Of a stretch of DNA of 64,000 nt, positions 29,249-40,822 are shown in pieces (positions within the stretch are counted from its first letter, which is position 1; every line of letters begins with the position of its first letter). A program made the position numbers and the translations under genes. The DNA comes from CAVVZJ01 sp963752755 (lineage in GTDB: Bacteria; Planctomycetota; Planctomycetia; Isosphaerales; Isosphaeraceae). The stretch is from NCBI GenBank assembly GCA_963752755.1, contig CAVVZJ010000017.1:248001-312000 (forward strand), read 5' to 3'. The notes beneath the pieces were generated by a model. It saw only the letters and a list, made by a program, of their open reading frames with translations. It made no database searches and had not been told where the DNA came from.

Positions 29249-30571
29249 TGTCCGGGCAAAAATAAAGTCGTCAACTTTTTGTGCAGTGGGGAGTGATGGT
29301 GTAGTTCCATTCGCCGTGGAACTGAGCCGGCTTGAGGTTCACCTTGGCCAGGTGCTCGTCCGTGACAGTGATGCCGGTCTCGTACTTGCCTTCGTCGAGC
29401 GCGGCTCTCACGATGAGCCCCTTCTTGGTTCGCGTGGCGGCGATCAAGTTGACGATCACCTGGACACTCACCAACGGCTTGCCGCGCCAGTTCTGGGTGA
29501 TGAAGCTGAACCGCCGGTGCTCCACCTTGTTCCACTGGCTCGTGCCCGGCGGGAAGTGGCTCACCGTCAGCTTCATGCCGATCGCGTCGGCCAGACCCTG
29601 CAACGCGACCTTCCACAAGCGGGTGCGGTACCCGTTGCTCCCCCCGCCGTCCGCGGTGATGAACAACTCGGTGGCGTGGGGAAAGCGGGAGGTCCCCATC
29701 TCTTGCCACCACCGGCGAATGCTCGCGGCCGCGAAGTAGGCGGTGTCATGGTCGATCCCCACGCTGACCCAGCCCTGGTTGTTGGTCACGTCGTAGACGC
29801 CGTAGGGGATCGCCTTGCCCAGTTCCTTGTCCTGAAAGTCGTGGACGCCCACCGGCTCCGGTTGGCCCTCGGGGCACCACTCACGGCCGCCGTTCTTGAA
29901 ATCCCCCACCAACTCCTTCTTCTTCGTGTCCACCGAGATCACCGGCTGATGCCGCTTCTGGAACCGCGCCGCCTGCGCGTTGATGAACTCGAACTGGGCG
30001 TTACGGTCGGGGTGTTGGTTGCCCTCGCGCGTCTTACGGTTGGCTTGCAGGCTCTAGCCGGCCTCGTGGAGCAGCCACGCCACCGTGCGATAGCCGGCCC
30101 GGTGTCCCTGCCCGGTCAACTCCGTCGCCAACCGCCGCGTGCTCTTGCACGTCCAACGCAAGGGCGACATCGGATCGCCCCGCGTCCGCGGCTCCAGCAG
30201 CCCCTCCAAGGTGGCGACCAACGTCGGGTCCGATTCCGTCAGGCGCTTCGCCCCGCCCCACCACGTCGCAAGCTCTCGGTTACGGGTTCGTCCGGGTGGC
30301 TCCCGCGGTACTCCAGCTCTCGAAGCCCGGCCTGGATGGTGTCCCGCGCCAGTCCCGTGGCCGTAGCGACCGCCGTCACGCCTCCGTACCCGTAGTCCCG
30401 CGCTTCCGCCGCCGCCCACTGTCGTCTCGAGCGCTCATCGAGCACGGCGTCCAGCGCGGGATACTTGAGGCGGATCCGTTCTATGACAGTTGCATCCTGC
30501 ATGACTCGACAGCATAGCAATCACGGCCCTGCGGTAAAGGAAAAGTTGACGACTTTATTTTTGCCCGGGCC
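29249..30571 (-). mobile_element. ISAzo13-type insertion sequence, copy 2
   Basis: The same 27-bp inverted repeats as copy 1 lie at 29253-29279 and 30541-30567. It is inverted relative to copy 1. CTAA flanks it on both sides on the plus strand (29244-29247 and 30572-30575), although the element is in the opposite orientation to copy 1, so CTAA is a target duplication and not part of the element. The right CTAA is shared with the adjacent MITE. Confidence 0.85.
29271..30502 (-). pseudogene. ISAzo13-family transposase, amber codon plus frameshift (copy 2)
   Basis: ATG 30502 corresponds to the start of copy 1. The same amber codon is present (30054-30056, HEAG-stop-SLQANRK). In addition a single C is missing near 30250 (GGGGCGAAGCGCC here, GGGGCGCAAGCGCC in copy 1), which breaks the N-terminal domain. 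The catalytic half is intact and differs from copy 1 by very little (PVGVHDF versus PVRVHDF). This copy cannot make a full protein. Confidence 0.85.
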
Positions 30572-30575
30572 CTAA

Positions 30576-30754
30576 TACTACTCCGTTACGTCGTACAACT
30601 TATTGCAAGACAATGGTTTACGGCATCGCTCGAATGATCGATTCTTGGCAATTGCGTCCATGTAACCCGACGCAAATCAAGAGAGGTCAGAGAGTTGCGG
30701 AATCCGATGTCACGCATCAATGCAAATCCGGCAGGAGATCGTAACGGAGTAGTA
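30576..30754. mobile_element. MITE-like non-autonomous element, 179 bp
   Basis: Perfect 15-bp terminal inverted repeats, TACTACTCCGTTACG and its complement, bound a 179-bp AT-richer segment with no coding potential. CTAA lies directly outside both ends (30572-30575 and 30755-30758). The ends do not match any of the autonomous elements in this window, so its transposase donor is elsewhere. It lies exactly between ISAzo13 copy 2 and an IS5-family element. Confidence 0.75.
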
Positions 30755-30758
30755 CTAA

Positions 30759-31667
30759 GAGCGCTCGGAAAAAATGAGGTTATGGTCCCAGGAACCTCAA
30801 ACAGATCAGGGCACAGGCCAGATGGAGGAACGCCTCCTGAAGCTCCGTGAGCCGATCCAGACGGCGCCGCAGGCGGCCGAACGAATGCAGCCAGGAGATG
30901 GTCCGCTCCACGAACCAGCGGAAGACCCCCAGCCCGCTCCCGTGCTCGGTGTTGCGGGCGGCCAGGATCGGGGTGATCCCCCGCCGGCGCAACTCCTGCC
31001 GCACCGGTTCGGAGTCATAGCCGCGGTCGCCTTGCAGGCGCTCGGGCTTCTGCCGCTTCGGCCCGGGCTTGCCGCCGACCGGCGGCATGTCGTCCAGGAC
31101 CGCGAAGACTTGCGTGACCTCGTTGACGTTGGCCGCGGTCACGGTCGCGGACAAGGGGATACCGTGCGCATCGGTCATCACGTGGTGCTTGCTGCCCGAT
31201 CTGCCGCGGTCGGTGGGATTTGGGCCCGTGTCCTCGCCCCCTTCGGGAGCCTCGGCAAAGGAGGCGTCGATCAGCGCCCGCTCCCAGTCGATCTGGTCGG
31301 CGCCGTTGAGTTCGGCCAGCAACACGGCGTGCAACTTGAGCCAGACGCCCGCCTGGTGCCAGAGTCGCAGGTAGTGACTACAGGTCTTGCCGCAGCCGCA
31401 GCCCCACTCGGCGGGCAGGTCGTCCCAGGCGATGCCGGTCTTGAGCACGAAGAGGATGCCGGTGAGGATCTTGCGGTAATCCAGGGGCTTGCGGCCGGGG
31501 AAGCGGAAGCGGCGTGGGGGCGGGGGCGGCAGCAGCGGTTGGAGGCGTTCCCAGAGGGCATCGCTGACGAGCGGTTTCATGGCCTGTGCTCCTTCGGTCC
31601 CGGGGCTCACTCTCCGATTCACGAAGGAGCAGTCAGTGTGCCGTTCGGCTCATTATTTCCGAGCGCT
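30759..31667 (-). mobile_element. IS5-family insertion sequence (third, distinct type)
   Basis: The ends are AGCGCTCGGAAAAAATGA and AGCGCTCGGAAATAATGA (inverted, one mismatch). CTAAG is repeated on both sides (30755-30759 and 31668-31672). A YTAR-type 4-bp duplication such as CTAA is typical of the IS5 group proper. One intact transposase is inside. The right CTAAG contains the stop codon of the neighbouring membrane-protein gene. Confidence 0.85.
30780..31580 (-). CDS. IS5-family transposase
   Basis: ATG 31580 (MKPLVSDALWERLQPLLPPP) starts a 266-residue transposase. It has DUF4096-like N-terminal residues, LKTGIAWDDLPAEWGCG, then the DDE triad: Asp in LIDASFAEA, Asp in LQGDRGYDSE and Glu in RWFVERTISWLHSFGRLR. 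It is of a different subgroup from the two IS5-type copies at 10.6 and 28.0 kb. The reading frame is complete and the element may be active. Confidence 0.9.
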   Translation of the reverse strand: MKPLVSDALWERLQPLLPPPPPRRFRFPGRKPLDYRKILTGILFVLKTGIAWDDLPAEWGCGCGKTCSHYLRLWHQAGVWLKLHAVLLAELNGADQIDWERALIDASFAEAPEGGEDTGPNPTDRGRSGSKHHVMTDAHGIPLSATVTAANVNEVTQVFAVLDDMPPVGGKPGPKRQKPERLQGDRGYDSEPVRQELRRRGITPILAARNTEHGSGLGVFRWFVERTISWLHSFGRLRRRLDRLTELQEAFLHLACALICLRFLGP

Positions 31668-33113
31668 CTAAGGGACCGCATAGACTACCTGGATGGTGGC
31701 CTGGAGCGCCAGGGTCTGGAGACCGAGGAGGCTGACGGTTGTGCTCAAGGTGGCGGCCCGGCCCCCGCAGCGCGTGAGCCCCGCGGCGGCGGCGAGCAGC
31801 AAGGGGGGCAGGAAGAGCAGCCAGATTCGCGCCACCTCGCTCAGATTCCGACCCGAGATCTGGAGCAAGGCGAGCACGGCCAGCGTGGCCCAGGTGGCCC
31901 GACCGGCTCGTGTCAAGCCGATCAGGAGCCAGGTCGTGACGGGCAGGCCGAGAGCCACGGCCAGCTCGATCGGGTTGGCGATCATCCAGGCGGCATAGCG
32001 GCGCGGGTATTCGACGTAGAAGCGCGCGTGGTGCCGGCTATTCCACCACCAGATCACGAATGGATTGGCCGAGGAGTAGGCCCAGAGGGCGAGTGTTGGC
32101 AGCAGGAAGCCGGCACCGGTCCAGGCGATCCGCTCGACCCGCCGCCCGATCCGGTCTCCGCGCGTCGTCGCCAGGATCAAGGCGACGATCAGGCCCACGG
32201 CGAGGAAGGCGAGCGTGAACGTCATGCCGACCGCGAGCACGACGCCCGCCAGAGCGGCCGACCACCGGCGCTCGCGGACCGCCAGGGCCAGGGCTGAGGT
32301 TGCCAGCAAGGGGAACGCCGTATCGGCCGTCGGCTGGAAGAGGATCGCGGAGGGGACGAGCGGCCAAAACGCCGAGGCGGCCCAGGCCGTCGGGGCGGGA
32401 AAGTGGCAGCGGGCGAGCAGGTAGAGGGGAACGACCGTCAGGGCGCAGGCGAGGAGGGTCAGGGCACCCACCAGGCCCAATGCGGCGCGGTCGGGCAGGG
32501 GCAGGAGGTCGTAGCCGCTGATCACGTCGAAGCCGTCCAGGACCGAGCGGGGTAAGGTCGCCACGACCGCCTGGGCCCAGGCGGGATGAGTCCGGAAGAG
32601 CCCGATCACAGCTCGCCACCCCAGGAGGAGGCCGGGCGGGTGTGTGCCGATGTGAAGGGCATCCTGCCGGATGATCCAGTCTGGATAGTCGGCCCAGAAC
32701 CGCCAGGGGTCGTCCTTCTGCTGGCGGGCGACGGTGTAATAGCCGTTCGAGCCCGAGGAGTGGAGGGCGATGGCCCATTTCGTCAGCCCGTAACCCGTCG
32801 GTGCCGCCGACTGGAGGCCGAGTTGAACCGCGATGGAAGCCAGGGCGAGCAAGGTCAGCCAGACGGCCTCGCGGAGTCGTCCTGAGGCGCCCGAGAGCAT
32901 CCGCGAACCGAGCCCCACGAAACCGGCGAAGGTGGCGATCGTCACCAATCCGATGAGCCAGTCGAGGGCCGTCGTCGTGATCTCCACAGGCAGCCGGGAC
33001 CACGTCCAGTCGCCCGGCACTCCCAGGGGAAACCATTCCCGGCGCAGACCGACGACGAACAGGACGACCACGGCCGTCTGGGCGATCAGGACCAGGAGGG
33101 GAAGGCGTCGCAT
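31668..33113 (-). CDS. Polytopic membrane protein, glycosyltransferase-like
   Basis: From ATG 33113 (or ATG 33125) the protein has 481 residues and about a dozen hydrophobic segments (LLVLIAQTAVVVLFVVGLRR, LIVALILATTRG and others). The loop DALHIGTHPPGLLLGWRAVI, after a soluble stretch with WRFWADYPDW, resembles GT-C-fold mannosyl/arabinosyl-type transferases (GT39/GT83 style), which transfer sugars from lipid carriers. The assignment is from fold and motif impression only. The stop codon TAG (31668-31670) is part of the CTAAG target duplication of the adjacent IS, so the element inserted exactly at the end of the gene without changing the protein. Confidence 0.65.
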   Translation of the reverse strand: MRRLPLLVLIAQTAVVVLFVVGLRREWFPLGVPGDWTWSRLPVEITTTALDWLIGLVTIATFAGFVGLGSRMLSGASGRLREAVWLTLLALASIAVQLGLQSAAPTGYGLTKWAIALHSSGSNGYYTVARQQKDDPWRFWADYPDWIIRQDALHIGTHPPGLLLGWRAVIGLFRTHPAWAQAVVATLPRSVLDGFDVISGYDLLPLPDRAALGLVGALTLLACALTVVPLYLLARCHFPAPTAWAASAFWPLVPSAILFQPTADTAFPLLATSALALAVRERRWSAALAGVVLAVGMTFTLAFLAVGLIVALILATTRGDRIGRRVERIAWTGAGFLLPTLALWAYSSANPFVIWWWNSRHHARFYVEYPRRYAAWMIANPIELAVALGLPVTTWLLIGLTRAGRATWATLAVLALLQISGRNLSEVARIWLLFLPPLLLAAAAGLTRCGGRAATLSTTVSLLGLQTLALQATIQVVYAVP

Positions 33114-33259
33114 TGCGAAGATCATACCGTTCCGGACGATCGACTGTGAGAGGCGACCCGGGATGTCCTCGCTTGCGGGAGCGACCGGGGGGCGTAGGAT
33201 GGGGGCCTGGGTGGTCCGGTCCTGACCGGCCTGGTTTCCGCACTCTGGAGAGTTGAACA

Positions 33260-33973
33260 ATGTCCCGACTGTTCCCGCTCGTTCCGATCTTCCTTCTCGT
33301 GTCCGCTCTCGCTCCTTCCGCCATGTCGGCCGATGAGGAAGGATGGCGTCCGCTGTTCGATGGCTCGCCGCTGGACGAGGACGCCTGGGTCCACATCGGC
33401 GGTGGTCGATTCGTGCTCGAAGACGGCGTGCTCCGGACCGAATGCTCCGAAGAGGGCCTGGGCGTCCTCCTCTACACCAAGGAGAAACTCGGCGACTGCC
33501 AGATCCGCGTGGTTTACAAGTCCGACGAACCCAGAGACAACGCTGGAGTGCACGTCCGGATCGACCCGAAACTCGACAAGCTGAAGGCCCCCTCCGATCC
33601 CGACAAGGAGCAAGGCGCCTGGTGGGCCGTCCATCATGGCTACGAGGTGCAGATCTGCGATACCGGCAACCCGTACCACCGGACCGGCGCGGTGTACTCG
33701 CTCGCGAAATCGGACGACCCGCCCGCGAAGCCCGCCAGCGCCTGGAAGACCATGATGATCACCCTGGACGGCGACCGGGTCCTTGTCGCCATCGACGGCC
33801 GTCGCGTCACCGATTTCGACCCGAACAGCAAGGACCTCCCCGAGCGGAAGCAGTGGTACGAGCCGAAGCGCGAGCCCAAGCGTCCCCGCGCCGGCTGGAT
33901 CGGGCTCCAGAACCACGATCCAGGGGACGTGGTTTATTTCAAGGAGGTCAGCGTCCGCCCCCTCCCGCGCTGA
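33260..33973 (+). CDS. Secreted DUF1080 (3-keto-disaccharide hydrolase family) protein
   Basis: ATG 33260 opens a signal peptide (FPLVPIFLLVSALAPSAMSA). The 237-residue protein is a single DUF1080 domain: WRPLFDGSPLDEDAWVHIGG, CQIRVVYKSDEPRDNAGVHV, YEVQICDTGNPYHRTGAVYS and GWIGLQNHDPGDVVYFKEVS. This concanavalin-like family is abundant in planctomycetes and includes enzymes acting on 3-keto-disaccharides; the substrate here is not known. It is divergent from the membrane protein gene and convergent with a lipoprotein gene, with a hairpin in between. Confidence 0.9.
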   Translation: MSRLFPLVPIFLLVSALAPSAMSADEEGWRPLFDGSPLDEDAWVHIGGGRFVLEDGVLRTECSEEGLGVLLYTKEKLGDCQIRVVYKSDEPRDNAGVHVRIDPKLDKLKAPSDPDKEQGAWWAVHHGYEVQICDTGNPYHRTGAVYSLAKSDDPPAKPASAWKTMMITLDGDRVLVAIDGRRVTDFDPNSKDLPERKQWYEPKREPKRPRAGWIGLQNHDPGDVVYFKEVSVRPLPR

Positions 33974-34001
33974 GACTTGTTCACGCGAAGATCCCCCGAA
34001 G

Positions 34002-34060
34002 GGTGCTCTGCGAGCAGCAAACCGTGGTTCGGAAGGAAGACGTTGCTCGCAGGGCACTCC
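34002..34060. terminator. Hairpin between convergent genes
   Basis: GGTGCTCTGCGAGCA (34002-34016) pairs with TGCTCGCAGGGCACTCC (34044-34060) with one or two mismatches; the loop is 27 bases. The left arm also folds on itself (TGCTC-TGC-GAGCA). It is 30-70 bases past the stop of the DUF1080 gene and directly beyond the end of the lipoprotein gene. A similar motif (AGGGTGCT..GC.AGCA) occurs at 62035. Confidence 0.55.
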
Positions 34061-34071
34061 ACGGGCGGGAC

Positions 34072-35214
34072 TTACTCCAGGATCAGGGCGAGTGCGTTGA
34101 GGATCGCGCCCTGACGGCAGTTGAGGCCGAGGACCTTGCGGCCGTCCTGGCCGAGCTTGACCGGCTGGGCGTCGGGGGCGGGGTGGCCGAGCCAGTCGCC
34201 GGTGTAGGAGTCGGAGGGATCGAGGCGGCCGTCGGCCTGGAGCTTGAAGAAGACAGGCTGGACGGCATCGACGAATCGGTCGGTCTGGACGTTCAGGCCG
34301 CCGATGGCGTAGCCTTCGCGGGCGAGGACGCGCTTCGGACCGGAGGCGGGCTGGTCGCGGGAGAAGACGGGGATCAAACGGGCGAGGCAAGGTTCGCCGT
34401 CCCACTCGCCGGTCCAGTACTCGACGCCGAGCAAGGCGCCACCGGGTTCGACGTAGCGAAACTCGGCGCCGCCGGTGGTGTCGCCGACGAACACGGTGTC
34501 GGTGCCGACGCCGGGGTGGGCGTTGGCGTTGGTGTAGTTCGGAGGCGGCGATTTCAGGAGGGCCACCTCGGCGGCGGTCCAGTTGCGGGCCGGGGTGAGG
34601 GACGGCACCTGGCCGCGGACGAAGGAGTTGGAGACCTTGAAGACGGGGGATTGCGGACCGTAGCGGGGATCGGAGCGGGTGAAGAAGAGTTCGAGGTTGT
34701 CGGGGAAGGGGGGACCATTGAAGTTGGGGAAATGCTGCTCGATCGTGAGCGTGCCGCGCTGGTCCATCCGGCCGAGGATCAGGACGGTGCGGCTGGGTCC
34801 GCGATCGGGCTTCATCACGAGGGCGACGCCGTGGTGGGCGCCGTCGCGGGTCAGCTCATAATCGACGAGCAAGGCGGGCAAACCGGGGCGGTTCGTCTCG
34901 ATTCGGGCACCGCTGATCCGGTAGAAAGCGTCGTCCTTCCTCGCTCGCATCAGTGCACCGGGGATCGTGGTGTCGGCGGTTTGGACGGGCTCGCGGCCCT
35001 GATCGCCGTAGAGGTCGGCGTCGGTGTCGGCGGCGTCGGTGGCGCCGGGGCGAACGGGCGCGGTGAGGCCCTGGGAGAGGTCGGGCACGCCACCCGGCTG
35101 GGTGCGGCGAAAGGTGGTCTCACCCTCCTGATCGCCACAGCCGGCGGAAAGTAGAAGGGCGGTCGCGATGGGGATCAGCGACGATCGAAGTCGCTTCGGA
35201 ACGACGCGAGACAT
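34072..35214 (-). CDS. Putative lipoprotein of unknown function
   Basis: ATG 35214 gives 380 residues with a lipoprotein signal (LIPIATALLLSAGCGDQEGE; lipobox Leu-Ser-Ala-Gly-Cys). The mature part is a beta-rich domain (ALLVDYELTRDGAHHGVALV, RYVEPGGALLGVEYWTGEWD, LNVQTDRFVDAVQPVFFKLQ) that I recognise only as a planctomycete-type hypothetical protein. It starts 53 bases after the stop of leuS on the same strand and may be cotranscribed. It is likely anchored in a membrane and faces the periplasm. Confidence 0.75.
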   Translation of the reverse strand: MSRVVPKRLRSSLIPIATALLLSAGCGDQEGETTFRRTQPGGVPDLSQGLTAPVRPGATDAADTDADLYGDQGREPVQTADTTIPGALMRARKDDAFYRISGARIETNRPGLPALLVDYELTRDGAHHGVALVMKPDRGPSRTVLILGRMDQRGTLTIEQHFPNFNGPPFPDNLELFFTRSDPRYGPQSPVFKVSNSFVRGQVPSLTPARNWTAAEVALLKSPPPNYTNANAHPGVGTDTVFVGDTTGGAEFRYVEPGGALLGVEYWTGEWDGEPCLARLIPVFSRDQPASGPKRVLAREGYAIGGLNVQTDRFVDAVQPVFFKLQADGRLDPSDSYTGDWLGHPAPDAQPVKLGQDGRKVLGLNCRQGAILNALALILE

Positions 35215-35267
35215 CGCGAGCACTCCTGAAAAAAGGTCGGGCGGACCGCTCAGGTCCGGTGGGAACA

Positions 35268-38218
<2,951 letters not shown>

Positions 38219-38764
38219 GTTGCGATGCTCTCCGACCTCGGACGGTTCTGATAAGTCTGCGGGAACGTCTCAGGATAACGAGTCTGAGGGTCTGGACGCC
38301 AGCGGAGGCAGCGGGGTTCGGAAGCAGAAGAAGTCGATGCCGGGGTGCGGTGGGAATCGAAGGCGAGGTTCGAGGGCCAAGGATCAAGGATTGACCCCGG
38401 AAATCCAAAGAATCGATATTCCTGGCAAGGGTCGCGAGAGTGTCTGAACCCGCATTCTCGACCGGGTCGCCCGGGGTCTTTACCGGCTTTGACGATTCGA
38501 CATGGGGGCGCGTCGGTTTCTACAAAGGGGCGTCGTTGCAAGGCGTCGCGGACTTGAGAAAAAAACCAGAAACTGAGCGTTCGGGTCCGCCATTCGGCTA
38601 AACGGCGTGTAGACTTGAGACGAAATCCGAGGTTCCGTCGTCGAGTCGTCGCACCGGTCCCTGGCATCGGGGTTGCTTCAGGGGTAAGCCGGTCGCACTG
38701 AGGCGGCCCGACACGTCCGCGAGGATCGCAACCAGGTTTTCGGAACCGTCTAGGGAGGTGTTCG
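38219..38764. promoter_or_regulatory. Divergent intergenic region between leuS and amidase genes
   Basis: This 546-bp stretch separates divergent starts (38218 minus and 38765 plus). I looked for a T-box leader before leuS and did not find the T-box sequence or a tRNA gene. An A-rich patch lies near 38558-38570. No gene is supported. Confidence 0.4.
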
Positions 38765-39730
38765 ATGAAGGGGCCAGATCGGTCTCAGTTCGCCGTCCGC
38801 GCTCGCCGTCTGTCGATGGGTTTGATGCCGTTGCTGGTACTGGGAATGGTGGCCGGTTGCCGTCATCATCGGTCGGCGTACCGGCCGGTGTACGGGCGCT
38901 CGCCGGTGGCGGTCGAGGTCGGGGCGCCGTGCCCCTCGGGAGATTGTGGCGGAGGGGCGTCGGTCCTGGCGCCGGAGCCGGGCTTCAGCGGTCCGGCGAC
39001 GATCACGCCGCCGGCCTCGCCGCTCGGCCCGGAATCGCTGGAGCCGATCTCGCCGGTCGGCGGCGGGGCGGCGGAGCCGGGCCTGGAGGGTGCCGGGATG
39101 GGCACACGGTATCGCCCGAAACTGGAGCCGCCGCAATCGACGAGACGCGAGGAGACCGACAGCGGCCGGCCGACGCGCCGGGCGGTCGGGGGACGCCGGG
39201 CGATGCTCCGTCGCAACGTGCAAGCGTATGTCAATGACACGCAAGACCTGTTCACACCGCCCAGGGCCGACCGGCCCTGGCGGTACATCGTGATCCACCA
39301 CAGCGCCCATGCCGAGGGCAGCCTCGCCCAGCTCGATCGCGACCATCGCGAGCGGCTGGGCACGGCCGGCTGCGGCTATCACTTCGTCGTCGGCAACGGC
39401 AGCGAGAGCCCCGACGGGACGGTCGAGGTGGCCCAGCGATGGTCGGAGCAGAAAGCCGGGGCACACTGTCGCGATAGCCAGGCGCCCGAGGCCAACGACT
39501 ACGGAATCGGCATCTGCCTCGTCGGCAACCTCGACGATGCCCCGCCGACCGATCGGCAGGTCGCCGCGGCGAGGGCGTTGGTGGCCTATCTTCAGGACCG
39601 CTATGCCATCCCGGCCCCGAATGTCCAGATTCATTCTCATCTTGCCCGGACTGCGACGTCTTGCCCCGGCCGCCACTTCCCGACCCAGGCCATTCTCGCT
39701 GACCTCGACCGCAGCCTCGCCGCTCGCTGA
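38765..39730 (+). CDS. N-acetylmuramoyl-L-alanine amidase (Amidase_2), lipoprotein
   Basis: GGGAGG lies nine bases before ATG 38765. The 321-residue protein has a lipoprotein-type signal (LMPLLVLGMVAGC), a Gly/Pro-rich linker to about residue 155, and an Amidase_2/PGRP domain: PWRYIVIHHSAHAEGSLAQL (zinc His), GCGYHFVVGNG, and HSHLARTATSCPGRHFPT (second His and Cys ligands). It should cleave the bond between N-acetylmuramic acid and L-alanine in peptidoglycan, which planctomycetes do possess, from an outer- or inner-membrane anchor. An IS66-type element is inserted 134 bases downstream. Confidence 0.88.
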   Translation: MKGPDRSQFAVRARRLSMGLMPLLVLGMVAGCRHHRSAYRPVYGRSPVAVEVGAPCPSGDCGGGASVLAPEPGFSGPATITPPASPLGPESLEPISPVGGGAAEPGLEGAGMGTRYRPKLEPPQSTRREETDSGRPTRRAVGGRRAMLRRNVQAYVNDTQDLFTPPRADRPWRYIVIHHSAHAEGSLAQLDRDHRERLGTAGCGYHFVVGNGSESPDGTVEVAQRWSEQKAGAHCRDSQAPEANDYGIGICLVGNLDDAPPTDRQVAAARALVAYLQDRYAIPAPNVQIHSHLARTATSCPGRHFPTQAILADLDRSLAAR

Positions 39731-39940
39731 GCCCGGTTTGCGTCTGGCTGACCTCCCCTCTGCTCGCCATTCCCGAAGAAACAACCCGGCACATCCGCAA
39801 CGCGTGGGCTCGTCGTCGAGTCCCTTCGTTCGTGCGCGGGCGGAGCGAACGCCCCGGAACTACGGTGTCCTTCCGGCAAGGCTGCATGAATCCGTTTGGC
39901 TGATCCGCTACGCTGGCGGTCCTCGTACTGGAGGACCGCG

Positions 39941-40333
39941 ATGGGCACGAAGAAGCGTGAGCAGCTACCGCCCGATCTGGTGCGTGGGCGGAGTCGGTTT
40001 CAGGCGTGGCGGACGCAGCGGAAGCCGGGCGCCCGGATCCCGCTGCCGCTTTGGGCGATGGCCGTCCGGCTGGCCAAGACCCATGGGATCAGTGGCACGT
40101 CCGCGGCGCTCGGCCTCGACTACTACAGCTTGAAGAAGCGGGCTGAGGCAGCCGCCGCCCCAACGCAGTCGAGCGGCACTGCCTTCGTCGAACTGCCCCC
40201 GCCGGTCCTGGTCGGCAAGCAGTGTCACTTCGAGCTGGACAACGGGGCCGGCGCCACCATGCGCGTGCAACTGGTCGGCTACGACGCGGCCGAGGTCGAG
40301 GCGCTGTCGCGCAGCTTCTGGAACGCTCCGTGA
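39941..40333 (+). CDS. tnpA: IS66 accessory protein TnpA
   Basis: ATG 39941 is preceded by GGAGG. The 130-residue product has a helix-turn-helix region (RIPLPLWAMAVRLAKTHGIS, GTSAALGLDYYSLKKRAE) as expected for IS66 TnpA/OrfA. The stop overlaps the start of tnpB (TGATG). Confidence 0.85.
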   Translation: MGTKKREQLPPDLVRGRSRFQAWRTQRKPGARIPLPLWAMAVRLAKTHGISGTSAALGLDYYSLKKRAEAAAAPTQSSGTAFVELPPPVLVGKQCHFELDNGAGATMRVQLVGYDAAEVEALSRSFWNAP

Positions 40334-40701
40334 TGCTCCAGATCACGCCCCAGATGAAGATCCTGGTCGCGGTCGAGCCGGCCGATTTTCGGCGGGGGAT
40401 CGACGGCCTGGCGCGGCTCTGCCAGGAGACCCTCGAGCACGACCCGTTCGTCGGCGCGGTCTTCGTCTTCCGCAATCGCAAGGCGACGGCGCTGAAGCTG
40501 CTCATGTACGATGGCCAGGGGTTCTGGCTTTGCCACAAGCGGCTCTCCCAGGGCCGCTTCCCGTGGTGGCCCTCGGCCGCCGATGCGGAAGGGGGGGCGC
40601 AGCGCCTGGCCGCGCATCAGCTGGCGGTCTTGCTTTCGGCCGGCAACCCGACGCGAACCGGCGCGGCGGCCGACTGGCGGCCGGTCGGTCCGCTGGCGTG
40701 A
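40333..40701 (+). CDS. tnpB: IS66 accessory protein TnpB
   Basis: ATG 40333 overlaps the tnpA stop by one base, indicating coupled translation. The protein has the characteristic IS66 Orf2 phrases MKILVAVEPADFRRGIDGLA, FVFRNRKATALKLLMYDGQG and FWLCHKRLSQGRFPWW. At 122 residues it is of normal length. Confidence 0.9.
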   Translation: MLQITPQMKILVAVEPADFRRGIDGLARLCQETLEHDPFVGAVFVFRNRKATALKLLMYDGQGFWLCHKRLSQGRFPWWPSAADAEGGAQRLAAHQLAVLLSAGNPTRTGAAADWRPVGPLA

Positions 40702-40822
40702 CCCGGTCGTGATGCTCTCTTGCGGAATGGCGGCGGCCTTGCTCCACTGGAGCCCGGATGCGAGGCCACGCCGGTCGCGGGGAATCGGCCGGTGATGCCG
40801 GTCCTTTCTGCCGGTAGCCGGG

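Noticed and set aside
38219..38764. tRNA-Leu gene or T-box leader upstream of leuS
   Set aside because: I found no cloverleaf and no T-box consensus in the 546-bp region.
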